Assembly: GCF_900110485.1 (NCBI RefSeq)
Contig: NZ_FODY01000021.1
Span: 21,065 to 85,064 of the forward strand
Direction of reading: 5' to 3'
Source: Propionispora vibrioides
GTDB taxonomy: Bacteria > Bacillota > Negativicutes > Propionisporales > Propionisporaceae
Length of the DNA: 64,000 nt
The notes beneath the pieces are model-generated. The model was given only the letters and a program-made list of their open reading frames with translations, was not told where the DNA came from and searched no databases. This document shows positions 1 through 8,506 of this stretch, piece after piece; the first letter of the stretch is position 1, and each line of letters opens with the position of its first letter. Made by a program: the position numbers and the translations under genes.

Positions 1-797
1 GAATTCCCTTTATCACCGCCGCGGCTACCAACCCAAAAGTAACGGTAGATGAAAAAACCGGCGAGGTAAAAAAGAATATCTTCCGCGTTTGTTTTATTGA
101 CCCGTTCCAAGGTACTGTAGGCGCCAACTTCGTGCTTAACAGTTTGAAAGCGAAAAAAGCCGTTATTTTAATTGATAACAGCAGCGACTATAGCAAAGGT
201 CTTGCCCAGTTCTTCAAAGAAGCCTTTACCAAAGGCGGCGGGGAAATTGTAGGCGAAGAAGCATATCTGCAAAAAGACCAGGACTTCAAAACCATCCTGA
301 CGAAAATTAAAGGATCCAATCCTGATGTGATTTATGTTCCCGGCTACTATGAAGAAGTCGGCAAGATCATTAAACAGGCCCGTGAACTGGATATCAATGC
401 AGCCTTTGTTGGCGGCGATGGCTGGGATTCGCCGAAACTGCTGGAAATTGCCGGCGCGCCTGCTCTGAACAACACCTATTTCACCAACCACTATTCGGTG
501 GAAGATACCAGTCCGGCCTCGAAAGCCTTTGTTGATGCCTATAAGAAAGAATATAACGAAACTCCCGATGCGATGGCCGTACTTGGTTATGACGCGGCCA
601 ATGTTATGATGGACGCTATTAAGCGGGCCAACAGCGAAGACCCGTCTAAAATCCGGGACGCCCTGGCTGCCACTAAGGATTTTGCCGCCGTAACCGGTAA
701 AATCACGCTCAATGATAAGCATGACGCAGTAAAAGGCGCCGTTATCATCGAATTTAAAGATGGTAAACAATCGTATAGAGAAACAGTAAATCCGTAA
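1..797 (+). CDS. ABC transporter substrate-binding protein, branched-chain amino acid type (5' truncated)
   Basis: Extracellular ligand-binding component of a LivJ/LivK-type amino acid ABC importer. The frame is open from base 3, so the gene begins before the window; 264 residues are visible and an internal GTG at 132 is not the start. Type I periplasmic-binding fold features are seen: VILIDNSSDYSKGLAQ (lobe switch), NPDVIYVPGYYEEVGKI and FVGGDGWDSPKLLEIAG. It ends with GKQSYRETVNP. Two hairpins follow directly, so this is the last or only gene of its transcription unit. Ligand is inferred from the family and is most likely Leu/Ile/Val or another small amino acid. Confidence 0.9.
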   Translation, partial: IPFITAAATNPKVTVDEKTGEVKKNIFRVCFIDPFQGTVGANFVLNSLKAKKAVILIDNSSDYSKGLAQFFKEAFTKGGGEIVGEEAYLQKDQDFKTILTKIKGSNPDVIYVPGYYEEVGKIIKQARELDINAAFVGGDGWDSPKLLEIAGAPALNNTYFTNHYSVEDTSPASKAFVDAYKKEYNETPDAMAVLGYDAANVMMDAIKRANSEDPSKIRDALAATKDFAAVTGKITLNDKHDAVKGAVIIEFKDGKQSYRETVNP

Positions 798-809
798 GAA
801 ACGGACGAT

Positions 810-862
810 AGTACCTTGTCAATCCTAAACTGTAGACACGGGATTAGGGTTGATAAGGTACT
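810..862 (+). repeat. Inverted repeat after the binding-protein gene
   Basis: Arms AGTACCTTGTCAATCCTAA (810-828) and TTAGGGTTGATAAGGTACT (844-862) pair with two wobble/mismatch positions around a 15-nt loop. It lacks a strong U-run and lies just before a better terminator; it may stabilise the 3' end of the mRNA. Confidence 0.6.
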
Positions 863-870
863 ATATTATT

Positions 871-906
871 GCCGGACTTTGGCTGCCTGCCAGAGTCCGG
901 CATTTT
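871..906 (+). terminator. Rho-independent terminator of the binding-protein gene
   Basis: Stem GCCGGACTTTGG / CCAGAGTCCGGC (one mismatch) followed by ATTTTATT. Confidence 0.75.
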
Positions 907-968
907 ATTATGGCGGCAGGACGGTATTTGACGAGCCTTGGCGCCGCCCCGGTTTTTGACAAAGGGGA

Positions 969-997
969 TTGACGCTGCCGGCAAGAATTGCTATTAT
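969..997 (+). promoter_or_regulatory. Sigma-A type promoter of the GntR gene
   Basis: TTGACG (969-974), 17-nt spacer, TATTAT (992-997); start expected near 1004. This puts the palindromic element at 1019-1163 entirely inside the 5' leader of the regulator mRNA. A perfect 7-bp inverted repeat GTACTAG-AAAA-CTAGTAC overlaps the start region and could be an autoregulatory operator. Confidence 0.7.
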
Positions 998-1018
998 AGA
1001 AATAGAGTACTAGAAAAC

Positions 1019-1163
1019 TAGTACAGTATCAGACTTAATCTGACGAGGTATTTTTCGTAGCACAAGGCGGCGAAAGGCGGCATACCGGGAGTATGCCAAC
1101 TAACGGCGAAGGGTTACGGAAAATAACCGTCAGTATTTACCGGGTAGATCTGACACTGTACTA
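1019..1163 (+). repeat. Palindromic interspersed element, family 1 (TAGT ends)
   Basis: Terminal arms TAGTACAGTATCAGA and TCTGACACTGTACTA match with one difference. The core, with CAAGGCGGCGAAAGGCGGCA and ATGCCAACTAACGGCGA, resembles the reverse complement of the core seen in the copies at 8.1-8.5, 17.2 and 62.3 kb. It lies in the GntR mRNA leader. Confidence 0.65.
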
Positions 1164-1199
1164 ATTATCTATATATTAGCTTTTAGGAGATTCGTCGTA

Positions 1200-2174
1200 A
1201 TGGAATTTCGTATTAATAAAGCTTCTGAGTTTCCCATTTATCAGCAGCTTAAGGAACAAATCAAATACTTTATCTTAAGTGACGAACTGGCAAAGGGTGA
1301 CAGGCTGCCTTCCCCCAAGGATTTGGCGGCGGTTTTGTGCATCAATCGCAATACGGTGACGGCCGCTTACAAAGAACTGGAGGGCGAGGGCCTGATTGAG
1401 ATGAAGCATGGTCAAGGCACTTATGTCGCTGAGCGGCTGCCGCTCATTCCAGGAACCGAACGGCGTCAGGAACTGCTGACGCTGGCCCAGGAGATGATTC
1501 AGCGTTCGCGGGAGCTGGGCTTTAGCCCGGAGGATTTGTTTACAGTGGTATTCGGGCAGGCTATCTTAGGTTTTGATCAGCCCGCGGCCGGTGAAAAGGT
1601 GCTGTTCGTGGAATGCAACCAGCATGATATTGCCTACTACAGTCAGGAACTGGAGCAGGAGATCGAACTGCCGGTGGAAGGTTGCTTACTGGACGAACTG
1701 CGTGCCAGGCTGGATAATGAGCTGGCCGGTACAGTGCAGTTTGCGGTGACCACCTTCAGTCATGTAGAGGCGGTGAAACAGATTATGGAGCCTTACGGCA
1801 AAGCCGTGATTGCCGTCATGGCGGTGCCGCAGATCAAAACGCTGTTTCAGATCGGTCAGTTGCCACCGGGAACACGGGTCGGTCTGGTCTGTGCCACCGA
1901 GGCAGGAGCCGAGCGGATGGAAGCGTCGTTAAAGTCAACGGGTATGGATAATGTGATTCTCTGTCATGCCGGGCTGAATAATGAAGGTTCCCTGCGCCGC
2001 CTGCTGGGCGAGGTCGATGTAGTTGTCAGCTCGCGGGCCGTGGTTGACCGCATCCGGGCGATGGTGCCTCCCGGCATCCGGGTACTGGAATTCATCAACG
2101 CGCTGGATCAGGCTGGCATCAGCCTGATCAAGCAGTATCTGGCACCGCAGTTAGCAGCACTGCAGCGTCAATAG
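1200..2174 (+). CDS. GntR-family transcriptional regulator
   Basis: DNA-binding regulator of 324 residues. Residues 1-75 form the GntR winged helix: FPIYQQLKEQIKYFILSDEL, then GDRLPSPKDLAAVLCINRNT and the wing GLIEMKHGQGTYV. Residues 80-324 are an effector/dimer region that is clearly not an aminotransferase (no PLP lysine motif), so it is not MocR type; I cannot name the C-terminal domain or its ligand. AGGAG lies 10 nt before the ATG. It has its own promoter and long leader with a palindromic element, and is convergent with the next gene, leaving one base between the stop codons. Confidence 0.85.
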   Translation: MEFRINKASEFPIYQQLKEQIKYFILSDELAKGDRLPSPKDLAAVLCINRNTVTAAYKELEGEGLIEMKHGQGTYVAERLPLIPGTERRQELLTLAQEMIQRSRELGFSPEDLFTVVFGQAILGFDQPAAGEKVLFVECNQHDIAYYSQELEQEIELPVEGCLLDELRARLDNELAGTVQFAVTTFSHVEAVKQIMEPYGKAVIAVMAVPQIKTLFQIGQLPPGTRVGLVCATEAGAERMEASLKSTGMDNVILCHAGLNNEGSLRRLLGEVDVVVSSRAVVDRIRAMVPPGIRVLEFINALDQAGISLIKQYLAPQLAALQRQ

Positions 2175-2175
2175 A

Positions 2176-2466
2176 TCAATAGGGCTCACGAATAAGCAGG
2201 CCTTCCTCCAGCAGCGTTTCATCGCTGGCCCAGGTCTTGACGATGGTACAGGCGGTGCGGTAGTCAAAGCCCATGCCCATCAGGTAACTGATTAAGGCAA
2301 CCTCAATGAGAACCTGCTTGGAATCGACATCCTTTTCCAGCTCTTTCAGGCCGCGGTTAACGACAGGCCGCAACTGGAGCAGGAAGAAATAGGCATTATT
2401 GGTCTGATTGGTGGGCGTCACTGAAATAATGGTTTGGCGGGGAGCTGGTTTGAAGAAGTTATGCAT
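2176..2466 (-). CDS. Conserved hypothetical protein
   Basis: 96-residue soluble protein that I do not recognise. Its middle part (LRPVVNRGLKELEKDVDSKQ and ALISYLMGMGFDYRTACTIV) is helical and looks like a small helix-bundle; no signal peptide, membrane segment or cysteine cluster is seen. A clear AAAGGAGGAG site precedes the ATG at 2466, so translation is well supported. It is transcribed against the GntR gene and divergently from cimA. Confidence 0.65.
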   Translation of the reverse strand: MHNFFKPAPRQTIISVTPTNQTNNAYFFLLQLRPVVNRGLKELEKDVDSKQVLIEVALISYLMGMGFDYRTACTIVKTWASDETLLEEGLLIREPY

Positions 2467-2546
2467 ATGGTAAAAACTCCTCCTTTTTTATTATCTATTA
2501 CATAATATGATGGTAAAAATATTATGTGAAATTATTGGCTCCCTGG

Positions 2547-2652
2547 AGTATGTTTTCGAGCTAAAGGAATGATCCATAGTAAGTGATTTTTGTGCTGTAG
2601 GGGCAAATGTTTTGCAGGAATCAATCATGGCTCTTATTTTCAAAAACGCCCT
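2547..2652 (+). repeat. Interspersed element, family 2
   Basis: GTATGTTTTCGAGCTAAAGG on the left and TTATTTTCAAAAACGCCC on the right form imperfect inverted arms; GGAATGATCCATAG matches the copies at 63.8, 60.0 and 30.6 kb. It sits just before cimA. Confidence 0.5.
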
Positions 2653-2670
2653 AAGAGAAGAGGTGAGGCA

Positions 2671-4245
2671 ATGAATGGTAAAGTACATATCTTTGACAGT
2701 ACGCTCCGGGACGGTTCCCAGGCGCAGGGTATTTCGTTCAGCGTCCATGACAAGCTGAAAATTGCGGCTAAGCTGGACGAAATTGGTGTTAGTTATATTG
2801 AAGCCGGTAATCCCGGCTCCAACCGCAAGGATTTGGAATTTTTTATGTTGGCCAGGGAGGAATTGAAGCTCACGCAGGCTAAATTGTGCGCCTTCGGCAG
2901 CACGCGCCGGCCGGGCAGCCGGGTGGAGGAAGACGCCGGCCTGCTGGCGCTGGTCAGTGCCGGTGCGCCGGTAACGGCTATCTTTGGCAAGAGCTGGGAC
3001 TTTCATGTGACCGATATTATCAAGACCACCCTGGAAGAAAATCTGGCGATGATCAAAGACAGCATTGCCTATCTTAAGTTGCTGGGTAAAGAGGTGATCT
3101 TTGACGCCGAGCACTTCTTTGACGGCTATAAGCACAATCCCGCTTATGCCCTTACCGTCCTGGCGACGGCGCAGAACGCCGGGGCCGACTGGCTGGTGCT
3201 GTGCGACACCAATGGCGGCACGCTGCCTTTGGAGATTTATTCGATTGTCAGCGAACTGAGCGGCCGCCATGGTTATACCAACCTGGGCATTCACTGCCAC
3301 AACGACGCGGGAACGGCGGTGGCCAATTCGGTGCTGGCGGTGCAGGCCGGCGCCCGGCAGGTGCAGGGCACCTTCAACGGCTTCGGCGAGCGATGCGGCA
3401 ATGCCAACTTAAGCAGCATTATTGCCGACCTGATGCTAAAGCTCGGTTATGACTGTATCCCGGCCGACAATCTTAAGCAACTGTCGGCGGCCTACCGCTA
3501 TATCAGTGAAGTCAGCAATGTCATTCCCTATGAACGGGAGGCCTATGTGGGCTACTGTGCTTTTGCTCATAAGGGCGGCATGCACATTGACGCCGTCAAC
3601 AAGAACAGCGCCTCCTTCGAACATGTGCCGCCGGAGGCGGTCGGCAATGAACGGCGCATTCTGATGTCGGAAGTGTCGGGCCGCAGTACACTGATGGCGA
3701 TTATCAATAAAATCGCACCCCATATTACCCGCGACTCTGAGGAGACGCAGCGTATTCTTGATAAACTGAAGGATAAGGAATATCACGGCTATCAGTTTGA
3801 GGGGGCCGAGCACAGTCTGGAGCTGTTGGCCCGCAAGGAACTGGGGCTGTTCCAGCACTCCTTTGAGCTTTTGGACTACAAGGTGATTATTGAAAAAGGT
3901 AATGGCAGCGGCAAAAGTCCGTCGTTGGCCTTTATTAAAATCAGAGTGGACGATATGATCGAGGAAGTCGGCGTGTCCGATGAGATAGGCCCGGTCAATG
4001 CCCTGGATGAAGCGCTGCGGCGGGCGCTGCATAAATTCTATGAAGCCATTTCCCAGATGCATTTAGCCGATTACAAAGTACGGGTGATTGACAGCGACAG
4101 CGCGACCCAGGCCAAGGTCCGGGTTATGATTGAGTCCACCGACGGTGTGACAAACTGGTCCACTGTCGGGGTTTCGACCAACATCATTGAGGCGAGCCTG
4201 CAGGCGCTGATTGATTCCGTTGAATATAGATTGATCAACAAATAG
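2671..4245 (+). CDS. cimA: (R)-citramalate synthase
   Basis: Condenses pyruvate and acetyl-CoA to (R)-citramalate, first step of the threonine-independent route to 2-oxobutyrate and isoleucine. 524 residues, usual for CimA. Catalytic TIM barrel at the N-terminus with FDSTLRDGSQAQG, the H-x-H motif in LGIHCHNDAGTAVANS and the GFGERCGNANL segment; the C-terminal ~120 residues are a LeuA-type allosteric dimer domain. The spacing and FSVHDKLKIAAKLDEIGVSY segment fit CimA better than isopropylmalate synthase. Start at 2671 follows AGAGGTGAGG; an upstream in-frame TTG lacks a ribosome site. First gene of cimA-leuC-leuD-leuB. Confidence 0.9.
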   Translation: MNGKVHIFDSTLRDGSQAQGISFSVHDKLKIAAKLDEIGVSYIEAGNPGSNRKDLEFFMLAREELKLTQAKLCAFGSTRRPGSRVEEDAGLLALVSAGAPVTAIFGKSWDFHVTDIIKTTLEENLAMIKDSIAYLKLLGKEVIFDAEHFFDGYKHNPAYALTVLATAQNAGADWLVLCDTNGGTLPLEIYSIVSELSGRHGYTNLGIHCHNDAGTAVANSVLAVQAGARQVQGTFNGFGERCGNANLSSIIADLMLKLGYDCIPADNLKQLSAAYRYISEVSNVIPYEREAYVGYCAFAHKGGMHIDAVNKNSASFEHVPPEAVGNERRILMSEVSGRSTLMAIINKIAPHITRDSEETQRILDKLKDKEYHGYQFEGAEHSLELLARKELGLFQHSFELLDYKVIIEKGNGSGKSPSLAFIKIRVDDMIEEVGVSDEIGPVNALDEALRRALHKFYEAISQMHLADYKVRVIDSDSATQAKVRVMIESTDGVTNWSTVGVSTNIIEASLQALIDSVEYRLINK

Positions 4246-4272
4246 CAAGACAATATGAAGGGAGATATCGTA

Positions 4273-5541
4273 ATGGGAAAACCAATGACAATGACGCAAA
4301 AGATATTCGCCGCTGCCGCCGGTCTGGAGTATGTGGAGGCAGGCCAGTTAATCAGTGCCAAGCTGGATCTGGTGCTGGGCAACGACGTAACCACGCCGGT
4401 AGCGATCAAAGCCTTTCAGGCGATGAAAACACCGACGGTGTTTGATAAGGATAAGGTAGCCCTGGTGCCCGACCATTTTACACCGAACAAGGATATCAAG
4501 TCGGCCGAACACGCCAAAATGGTGCGTGAATTTGCTTATAAACACGAAATTACCAACTATTTTGAAGTGGGAGAAATGGGTATCGAGCACTGTCTGCTGC
4601 CGGAAAAAGGCCTGGCCATTCCTGGCGATGTCATTATCGGCGCCGACTCCCACACCTGTACTTACGGTGCCTTAGGCGCTTTCTCCACCGGGGTGGGCAG
4701 CACCGACATGGCTGCCGGTATGGCTACCGGCTATGCCTGGTTTAAAGTTCCCGAAGCCATTCAGTTTGTCTTGAAAGGCAAACCCAGCAAATGGGTCAGC
4801 GGCAAGGATGTAATTTTACATATTATCGGCATGATCGGCGTCGACGGCGCGTTATACCAGTCGATGGAATTTACCGGCGAAGGTGTCGCCGCCTTAACGA
4901 TGGACGACCGCTTTACCATTGCCAATATGGCAATTGAAGCCGGCGCTAAAAACGGTATTTTCCCGGTGGATGAAAAGACACTGGACTATATCAAAGGCCG
5001 CACCGACCGGGCGCCTAAGGCTTTTGCCGCCGATTCCGACGCCGTGTACAGCCGGGTTATTGAAATTGACCTGAGCACGCTGCAGCCAACGGTCGCCTTC
5101 CCGCACCTGCCGGAAAATACCCGGACCATCGACCAGGTGGGTGAGGTGGCCATCGACCAGGTGGTTATCGGCTCCTGCACCAACGGCCGCATGGACGATC
5201 TGCGGATTGCCGCTTCCATCCTGAAAGGCAAAAAAGTCAAAAAAGGCGTGCGGCTCATTATTTTCCCCGGCACGCAAAACATCTTCGTGCAGGCAATGGA
5301 AGAGGGACTGGCCAAAATTTTCGTCGAAGCCGGCGGCGTATTTAGCACACCTACCTGCGGACCCTGCCTGGGTGGTCACATGGGCATTCTGGCCGAAGGC
5401 GAACGGGCCTTGGCTACAACTAACCGCAATTTTGTCGGCCGGATGGGCCATCCCAACAGTGAAGTATATTTGTCCAGCCCGGCGGTGGCGGCTGCTTCGG
5501 CCGTAGCCGGTAAAATCGTATCCCCTGAGGAGGTAATGTAA
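4273..5541 (+). CDS. leuC: 3-isopropylmalate/citramalate dehydratase, large subunit
   Basis: Aconitase-family subunit that, with LeuD, isomerises 2- to 3-isopropylmalate and citramalate to 3-methylmalate. 422 residues, the short HacA/archaeal-type LeuC length. [4Fe-4S] ligands are visible in [14 protein letters not shown] and [33 protein letters not shown] is the substrate-loop signature. ATG 4273 is chosen because AAGGGAG lies 8 nt before it; an ATG at 4255 has no such site. Lies 27 bp after cimA and 2 bp before leuD. Confidence 0.93.
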   Translation: MGKPMTMTQKIFAAAAGLEYVEAGQLISAKLDLVLGNDVTTPVAIKAFQAMKTPTVFDKDKVALVPDHFTPNKDIKSAEHAKMVREFAYKHEITNYFEVGEMGIEHCLLPEKGLAIPGDVIIGADSHTCTYGALGAFSTGVGSTDMAAGMATGYAWFKVPEAIQFVLKGKPSKWVSGKDVILHIIGMIGVDGALYQSMEFTGEGVAALTMDDRFTIANMAIEAGAKNGIFPVDEKTLDYIKGRTDRAPKAFAADSDAVYSRVIEIDLSTLQPTVAFPHLPENTRTIDQVGEVAIDQVVIGSCTNGRMDDLRIAASILKGKKVKKGVRLIIFPGTQNIFVQAMEEGLAKIFVEAGGVFSTPTCGPCLGGHMGILAEGERALATTNRNFVGRMGHPNSEVYLSSPAVAAASAVAGKIVSPEEVM

Positions 5542-5543
5542 AC

Positions 5544-6050
5544 ATGAAAGCTGTGGGCGACGTTTTAAAATATGGTGACAATATTGATACCGATGTAATT
5601 ATTCCGGCCCGGTACTTAAACTCTTCGGACCCGGCCGATTTGGCCAAGCATTGCATGGAAGACCTGGACGTGGATTTTCTTAAGAAACTAAAAAAGGGCG
5701 ATATCGTGGTTGGCGGCCGTAACTTTGGCTGCGGCTCTTCCCGCGAGCATGCTCCGATTGCTATTAAGGCGGCCGGCGTATCCTGCGTCATTGCCAAAAG
5801 CTTTGCCCGCATTTTTTACCGCAACTCGATTAATATCGGCTTTCCCATCCTGGAATGCGCCGCAGCGGTTGACGACGCCCAAACAGGTCATTCCCTGGAG
5901 GTTGATTTTACGGCCGGCATGATTAAGAACGTGACGCTGGGCAAGGAATATAAGGCCCAGGCCTTCCCGGAATTTATGATCAACATTATGGATAATGACG
6001 GTTTGGTCAACTGCGTCAAAGATAACAAAGTGGCATGGGGGAAAAACTGA
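5544..6050 (+). CDS. leuD: 3-isopropylmalate/citramalate dehydratase, small subunit
   Basis: 168-residue swivel-domain partner of LeuC. Diagnostic segments are [16 protein letters not shown] near the start, [15 protein letters not shown] for substrate binding, and [18 protein letters not shown]. Ribosome site GAGGAGG lies inside the end of leuC, suggesting coupled translation and equal subunit amounts. One base separates it from leuB. Confidence 0.93.
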   Translation: MKAVGDVLKYGDNIDTDVIIPARYLNSSDPADLAKHCMEDLDVDFLKKLKKGDIVVGGRNFGCGSSREHAPIAIKAAGVSCVIAKSFARIFYRNSINIGFPILECAAAVDDAQTGHSLEVDFTAGMIKNVTLGKEYKAQAFPEFMINIMDNDGLVNCVKDNKVAWGKN

Positions 6051-6051
6051 C

Positions 6052-7128
6052 ATGAAAGAATTCGATATTGCCGTGATTCCCGGCGACGGAATCGGCGTGG
6101 AAGTTACGGCCATTGCGCTGAAGGTCATGGAAAAGGTGGCGGCCAAGTACGATGTGCGGCTGGCCTTTACCGAAGTGCTGGCAGGCGGCTGCGCTATTGA
6201 CACTTATGGGGAACCGCTGCCGGACAGTACGCTGGAAACCTGTCAGAATTCCGATGCCGTGCTGTTAGGGGCGGTGGGCGGTCCGAAGTGGGACCACCTG
6301 GGCGGCAACCAGCGTCCGGAAAAGGCACTACTGGGCCTGCGCAGCGGCCTTGGCCTGTATGCCAATCTGCGGCCGGTCAAGATTTACGATGAATTAAAAG
6401 GTGCCTCGCCGCTGAAAGATTCCATTATCGAACAAGGGGTGGACCTCTTAATCGTTCGTGAACTGACAGGCGGCATCTATTTCGGCGAACGGGGCCGTAC
6501 GACTACGGATGAGGGCTATGCGTCAGCCTTTGACAGTGAAGTGTACAACGAATTTGAAATTGCCCGCATTGCGAAAAACGCTTTTGAGGCGGCCCGCCTG
6601 CGGCAAAAGAAGGTAACCCTTGTCGATAAGGCCAATATTCTGGAATCGTCCCGGCTGTGGCGGGAAGTGGTGGTCAAAGTGGCCAAGCACTATCCCGACG
6701 TGGAGCTGAATTACATGTATGTGGACAATGCCGCCATGCAGTTGGTAAAAAATCCGGCTCAGTTTGACGTCATTGTAACCAGCAATATGTTCGGCGATAT
6801 TTTGTCGGATGAAGCTTCGATGATAACCGGTTCGATCGGCATGCTGGCTTCCTCCAGCGTCCGCCAGGACAGCTTCGGCATGTACGAACCCATTCACGGT
6901 TCGGCGCCGGATATTGCCGGCAAGGACCTGGCTAACCCGCTGGCCCAGATTCTGTCGGCGGCCATGTTATTTGAATACTCATTAGGAATGAGCGAAGCGG
7001 CCCGTGACATCGAAAACGCCGTGCAATCGGTTTTAAAACAAGGCTACCGCACCGGCGATATCTGGACCGAAGGCACGGAAAAAGTCGGCACCACCCGCAT
7101 GGGCGATCTGGTCCTGGCCGCGCTATAA
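6052..7128 (+). CDS. leuB: 3-isopropylmalate / 3-methylmalate dehydrogenase
   Basis: NAD-dependent oxidative decarboxylase ending the leucine branch and, with citramalate-derived substrate, giving 2-oxobutyrate. 358 residues. Seen: [18 protein letters not shown] at the N-terminus, [14 protein letters not shown], the catalytic [14 protein letters not shown] lysine, [17 protein letters not shown] for metal, and [13 protein letters not shown] for NAD. ATG 6052 is taken because GGGGG precedes it and it starts right after the leuD stop; the frame is open further upstream inside leuD. The operon ends in a terminator. Confidence 0.93.
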   Translation: MKEFDIAVIPGDGIGVEVTAIALKVMEKVAAKYDVRLAFTEVLAGGCAIDTYGEPLPDSTLETCQNSDAVLLGAVGGPKWDHLGGNQRPEKALLGLRSGLGLYANLRPVKIYDELKGASPLKDSIIEQGVDLLIVRELTGGIYFGERGRTTTDEGYASAFDSEVYNEFEIARIAKNAFEAARLRQKKVTLVDKANILESSRLWREVVVKVAKHYPDVELNYMYVDNAAMQLVKNPAQFDVIVTSNMFGDILSDEASMITGSIGMLASSSVRQDSFGMYEPIHGSAPDIAGKDLANPLAQILSAAMLFEYSLGMSEAARDIENAVQSVLKQGYRTGDIWTEGTEKVGTTRMGDLVLAAL

Positions 7129-7138
7129 GAAAAGATCA

Positions 7139-7168
7139 AAAAGATCCAGCTTGCTGGGTCTTTTTTTT
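7139..7168 (+). terminator. Terminator of the cimA-leuCDB operon
   Basis: AAGATCCAGC-TT-GCTGGGTC stem followed by eight T residues. Confidence 0.85.
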
Positions 7169-7417
7169 GTGGCAGTGAAAAAGGGAATAGAGATTGGAAG
7201 ATGACTTATTTCATCAGGGAGCAGCAGATGCGGATCATATTGTAACAAATACCTCAAAGCTCTCAATGATTAGGATACGACCAGTATCTAAAGAATAAGT
7301 AGGGTTAGTCTTTCCTAACTATTACTTTGCAGAGTCCATATACTTGCTATGTGGCAGTTATCTTACTTACAGTGAGTGCTCCCCTGTGGCCTTTACGGAA
7401 AAAGACGGTCCGCAGGA
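7169..7417. other. Intergenic stretch without recognised gene
   Basis: No reading frame with a ribosome site on either strand. A small inverted repeat (GGGTTAG-TCTTT-CCTAACT) near 7300 is all I see. It leads into the long hairpin at 7418. Confidence 0.4.
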
Positions 7418-7501
7418 TGCCGGAAGAGGCAGCTTCCGTTAAGAAATTCGTTTGTTTGAGCGAAGCGAGTTTCGGATTTTAGGAAGCTGCCTCTTCCGGC
7501 A
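7418..7501. repeat. Perfect 20-bp inverted repeat with structured loop
   Basis: TGCCGGAAGAGGCAGCTTCC (7418-7437) is exactly complementary to GGAAGCTGCCTCTTCCGGCA (7482-7501). The 44-nt loop contains GAGCGAAGCGAGTTTCGG, itself able to fold. No U-run follows on either strand, so it is not an ordinary terminator. Confidence 0.8.
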
Positions 7502-7740
7502 AGTCTTTTGGAGTATTAGGCCTAGATCTTTTGCTTACTTTTGTAGCGATGACAAAAGTAAGGTAGTCAATCAGAGAAAACTGTGCTAAACTGTGTTAAT
7601 TGTATATGGGAAGAAGGTTGAAAGTAGGCGCTCGCAATTTGCAACCCAACGAAACCACGATAAACAGCCGGCAACAGAATGCAGACAGTGATAGGGCAGG
7701 TATGCTCGGCGGGACGCAGGCTTAATGAAATAATGCGCTC

Positions 7741-7769
7741 TTGCGGTAAGCTGGCCGGCGTGGTATCAT
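7741..7769 (+). promoter_or_regulatory. Promoter of the 6S RNA gene
   Basis: TTGCGG (7741-7746), 17-nt spacer, TATCAT (7764-7769), placing the start near 7776. Confidence 0.65.
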
Positions 7770-7789
7770 ACAACCAGTCAAGTGAATGG

Positions 7790-7966
7790 CTGTTAGCCTG
7801 TGGTATTCGTCACCTTTACATGTTCAACCTACAAATTTCTAAGGGAGTCTAACGGTAGCTCTGCTGTCAAGCCGCTATAAGTGGAAGGCAAAGGCCCTGC
7901 CCGGGACACCCACCTGCCAAAAGCGGGTTTTGAACATCGCGGGAACGGTACTATGGGCTTTTATTT
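7790..7966 (+). ncRNA. ssrS: 6S RNA
   Basis: Global regulator that binds the sigma-A holoenzyme by mimicking an open promoter. The 5' strand AGCCTGTGGTA...ATGTTCAACCT pairs with the 3' strand GGGTTTTGAACAT...GGTACTATGGGCT, giving a rod with closing stem and a central bubble. The 3' side of the bubble carries GGGACACCCACCT and the small hairpin ACCTGC-CAAAA-GCGGGT, which corresponds to the GACACATTCACCTTG region of the E. coli RNA. Apical part includes AAGTGGAAGGCAAAGGCCCT. Length (~175 nt), free-standing promoter and downstream terminator fit 6S RNA. Ends are estimated to about 10 nt. Confidence 0.75.
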
Positions 7967-7994
7967 ATCGACACAAATACCAAACGCTAACATA

Positions 7995-8032
7995 CAGGGG
8001 GCCTGCTCATAGCAAGCCGCCTGGTTTTTTAT
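7995..8032 (+). terminator. Terminator downstream of 6S RNA
   Basis: CAGGGGGC / GCCGCCTG stem with one mismatch followed by GTTTTTTATTT. Confidence 0.65.
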
Positions 8033-8134
8033 TTGCTTGCCGTCGGACGAGGGTATAGACTTTTTATATAAAGCTCTTTCGGCATTGTTTTTATGGATTG
8101 CCGGGGCGGCAACGATGTATAATAAAGCTATATG

Positions 8135-8300
8135 CTAGTGTAGTGGCACATTCACATTTCGCTAAATTACTTGTCTACATTTCCATCTGCGTCGTTGTCG
8201 TCAATCGGCGTAGGAACCACTATGCCTCACTTCTCCGCCTTGCAGATGAAAATGTATCCTGCGTCCTTTAGTTGAAATGTGAACATGTCACTACACTAGT
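8135..8300. repeat. Palindromic interspersed element, family 1, copy A
   Basis: Ends CTAGTGTAGTGGCACATTCAC and GTGAACATGTCACTACACTAG are inverted. Core contains TGCGTCGTTGTCGTCAATCG and CTTCTCCGCCTTGCAGATG. A reversed close copy is at 17168-17320. Confidence 0.85.
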
Positions 8301-8460
8301 GCTCCACCAACTCTGAAACTACAATTTTTTCACGGATCTTTTTCCGTAAGGCTTCGTTATCGTCGGCTTATCTATGTCCGATAGGTGCGCCTCCTCCGCC
8401 TTGCCTTACGAAAAAATCTCCGCAAATTTAATTTGCACTTTCAAAGTTGATGGAGCACTA
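8297..8460. repeat. Palindromic interspersed element, family 1, copy B
   Basis: Ends TAGTGCTCCACCAACTCTGA and CAAAGTTGATGGAGCACTA are inverted; the core has TTCGTTATCGTCGGC and CCTCCTCCGCCTTG. It shares its first four bases (TAGT) with the end of copy A, so the two are head to tail. Closest relative is the element at 62.3 kb. Confidence 0.85.
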
Positions 8461-8506
8461 GGATGAGCCGGTTAGCCGGATAAGATGATATACTAAAGGA
8501 GCACAG

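Noticed and set aside
7567..7773. 68-codon minus-strand frame
   Set aside because: Overlaps the 6S promoter, no convincing ribosome site or conserved pattern.
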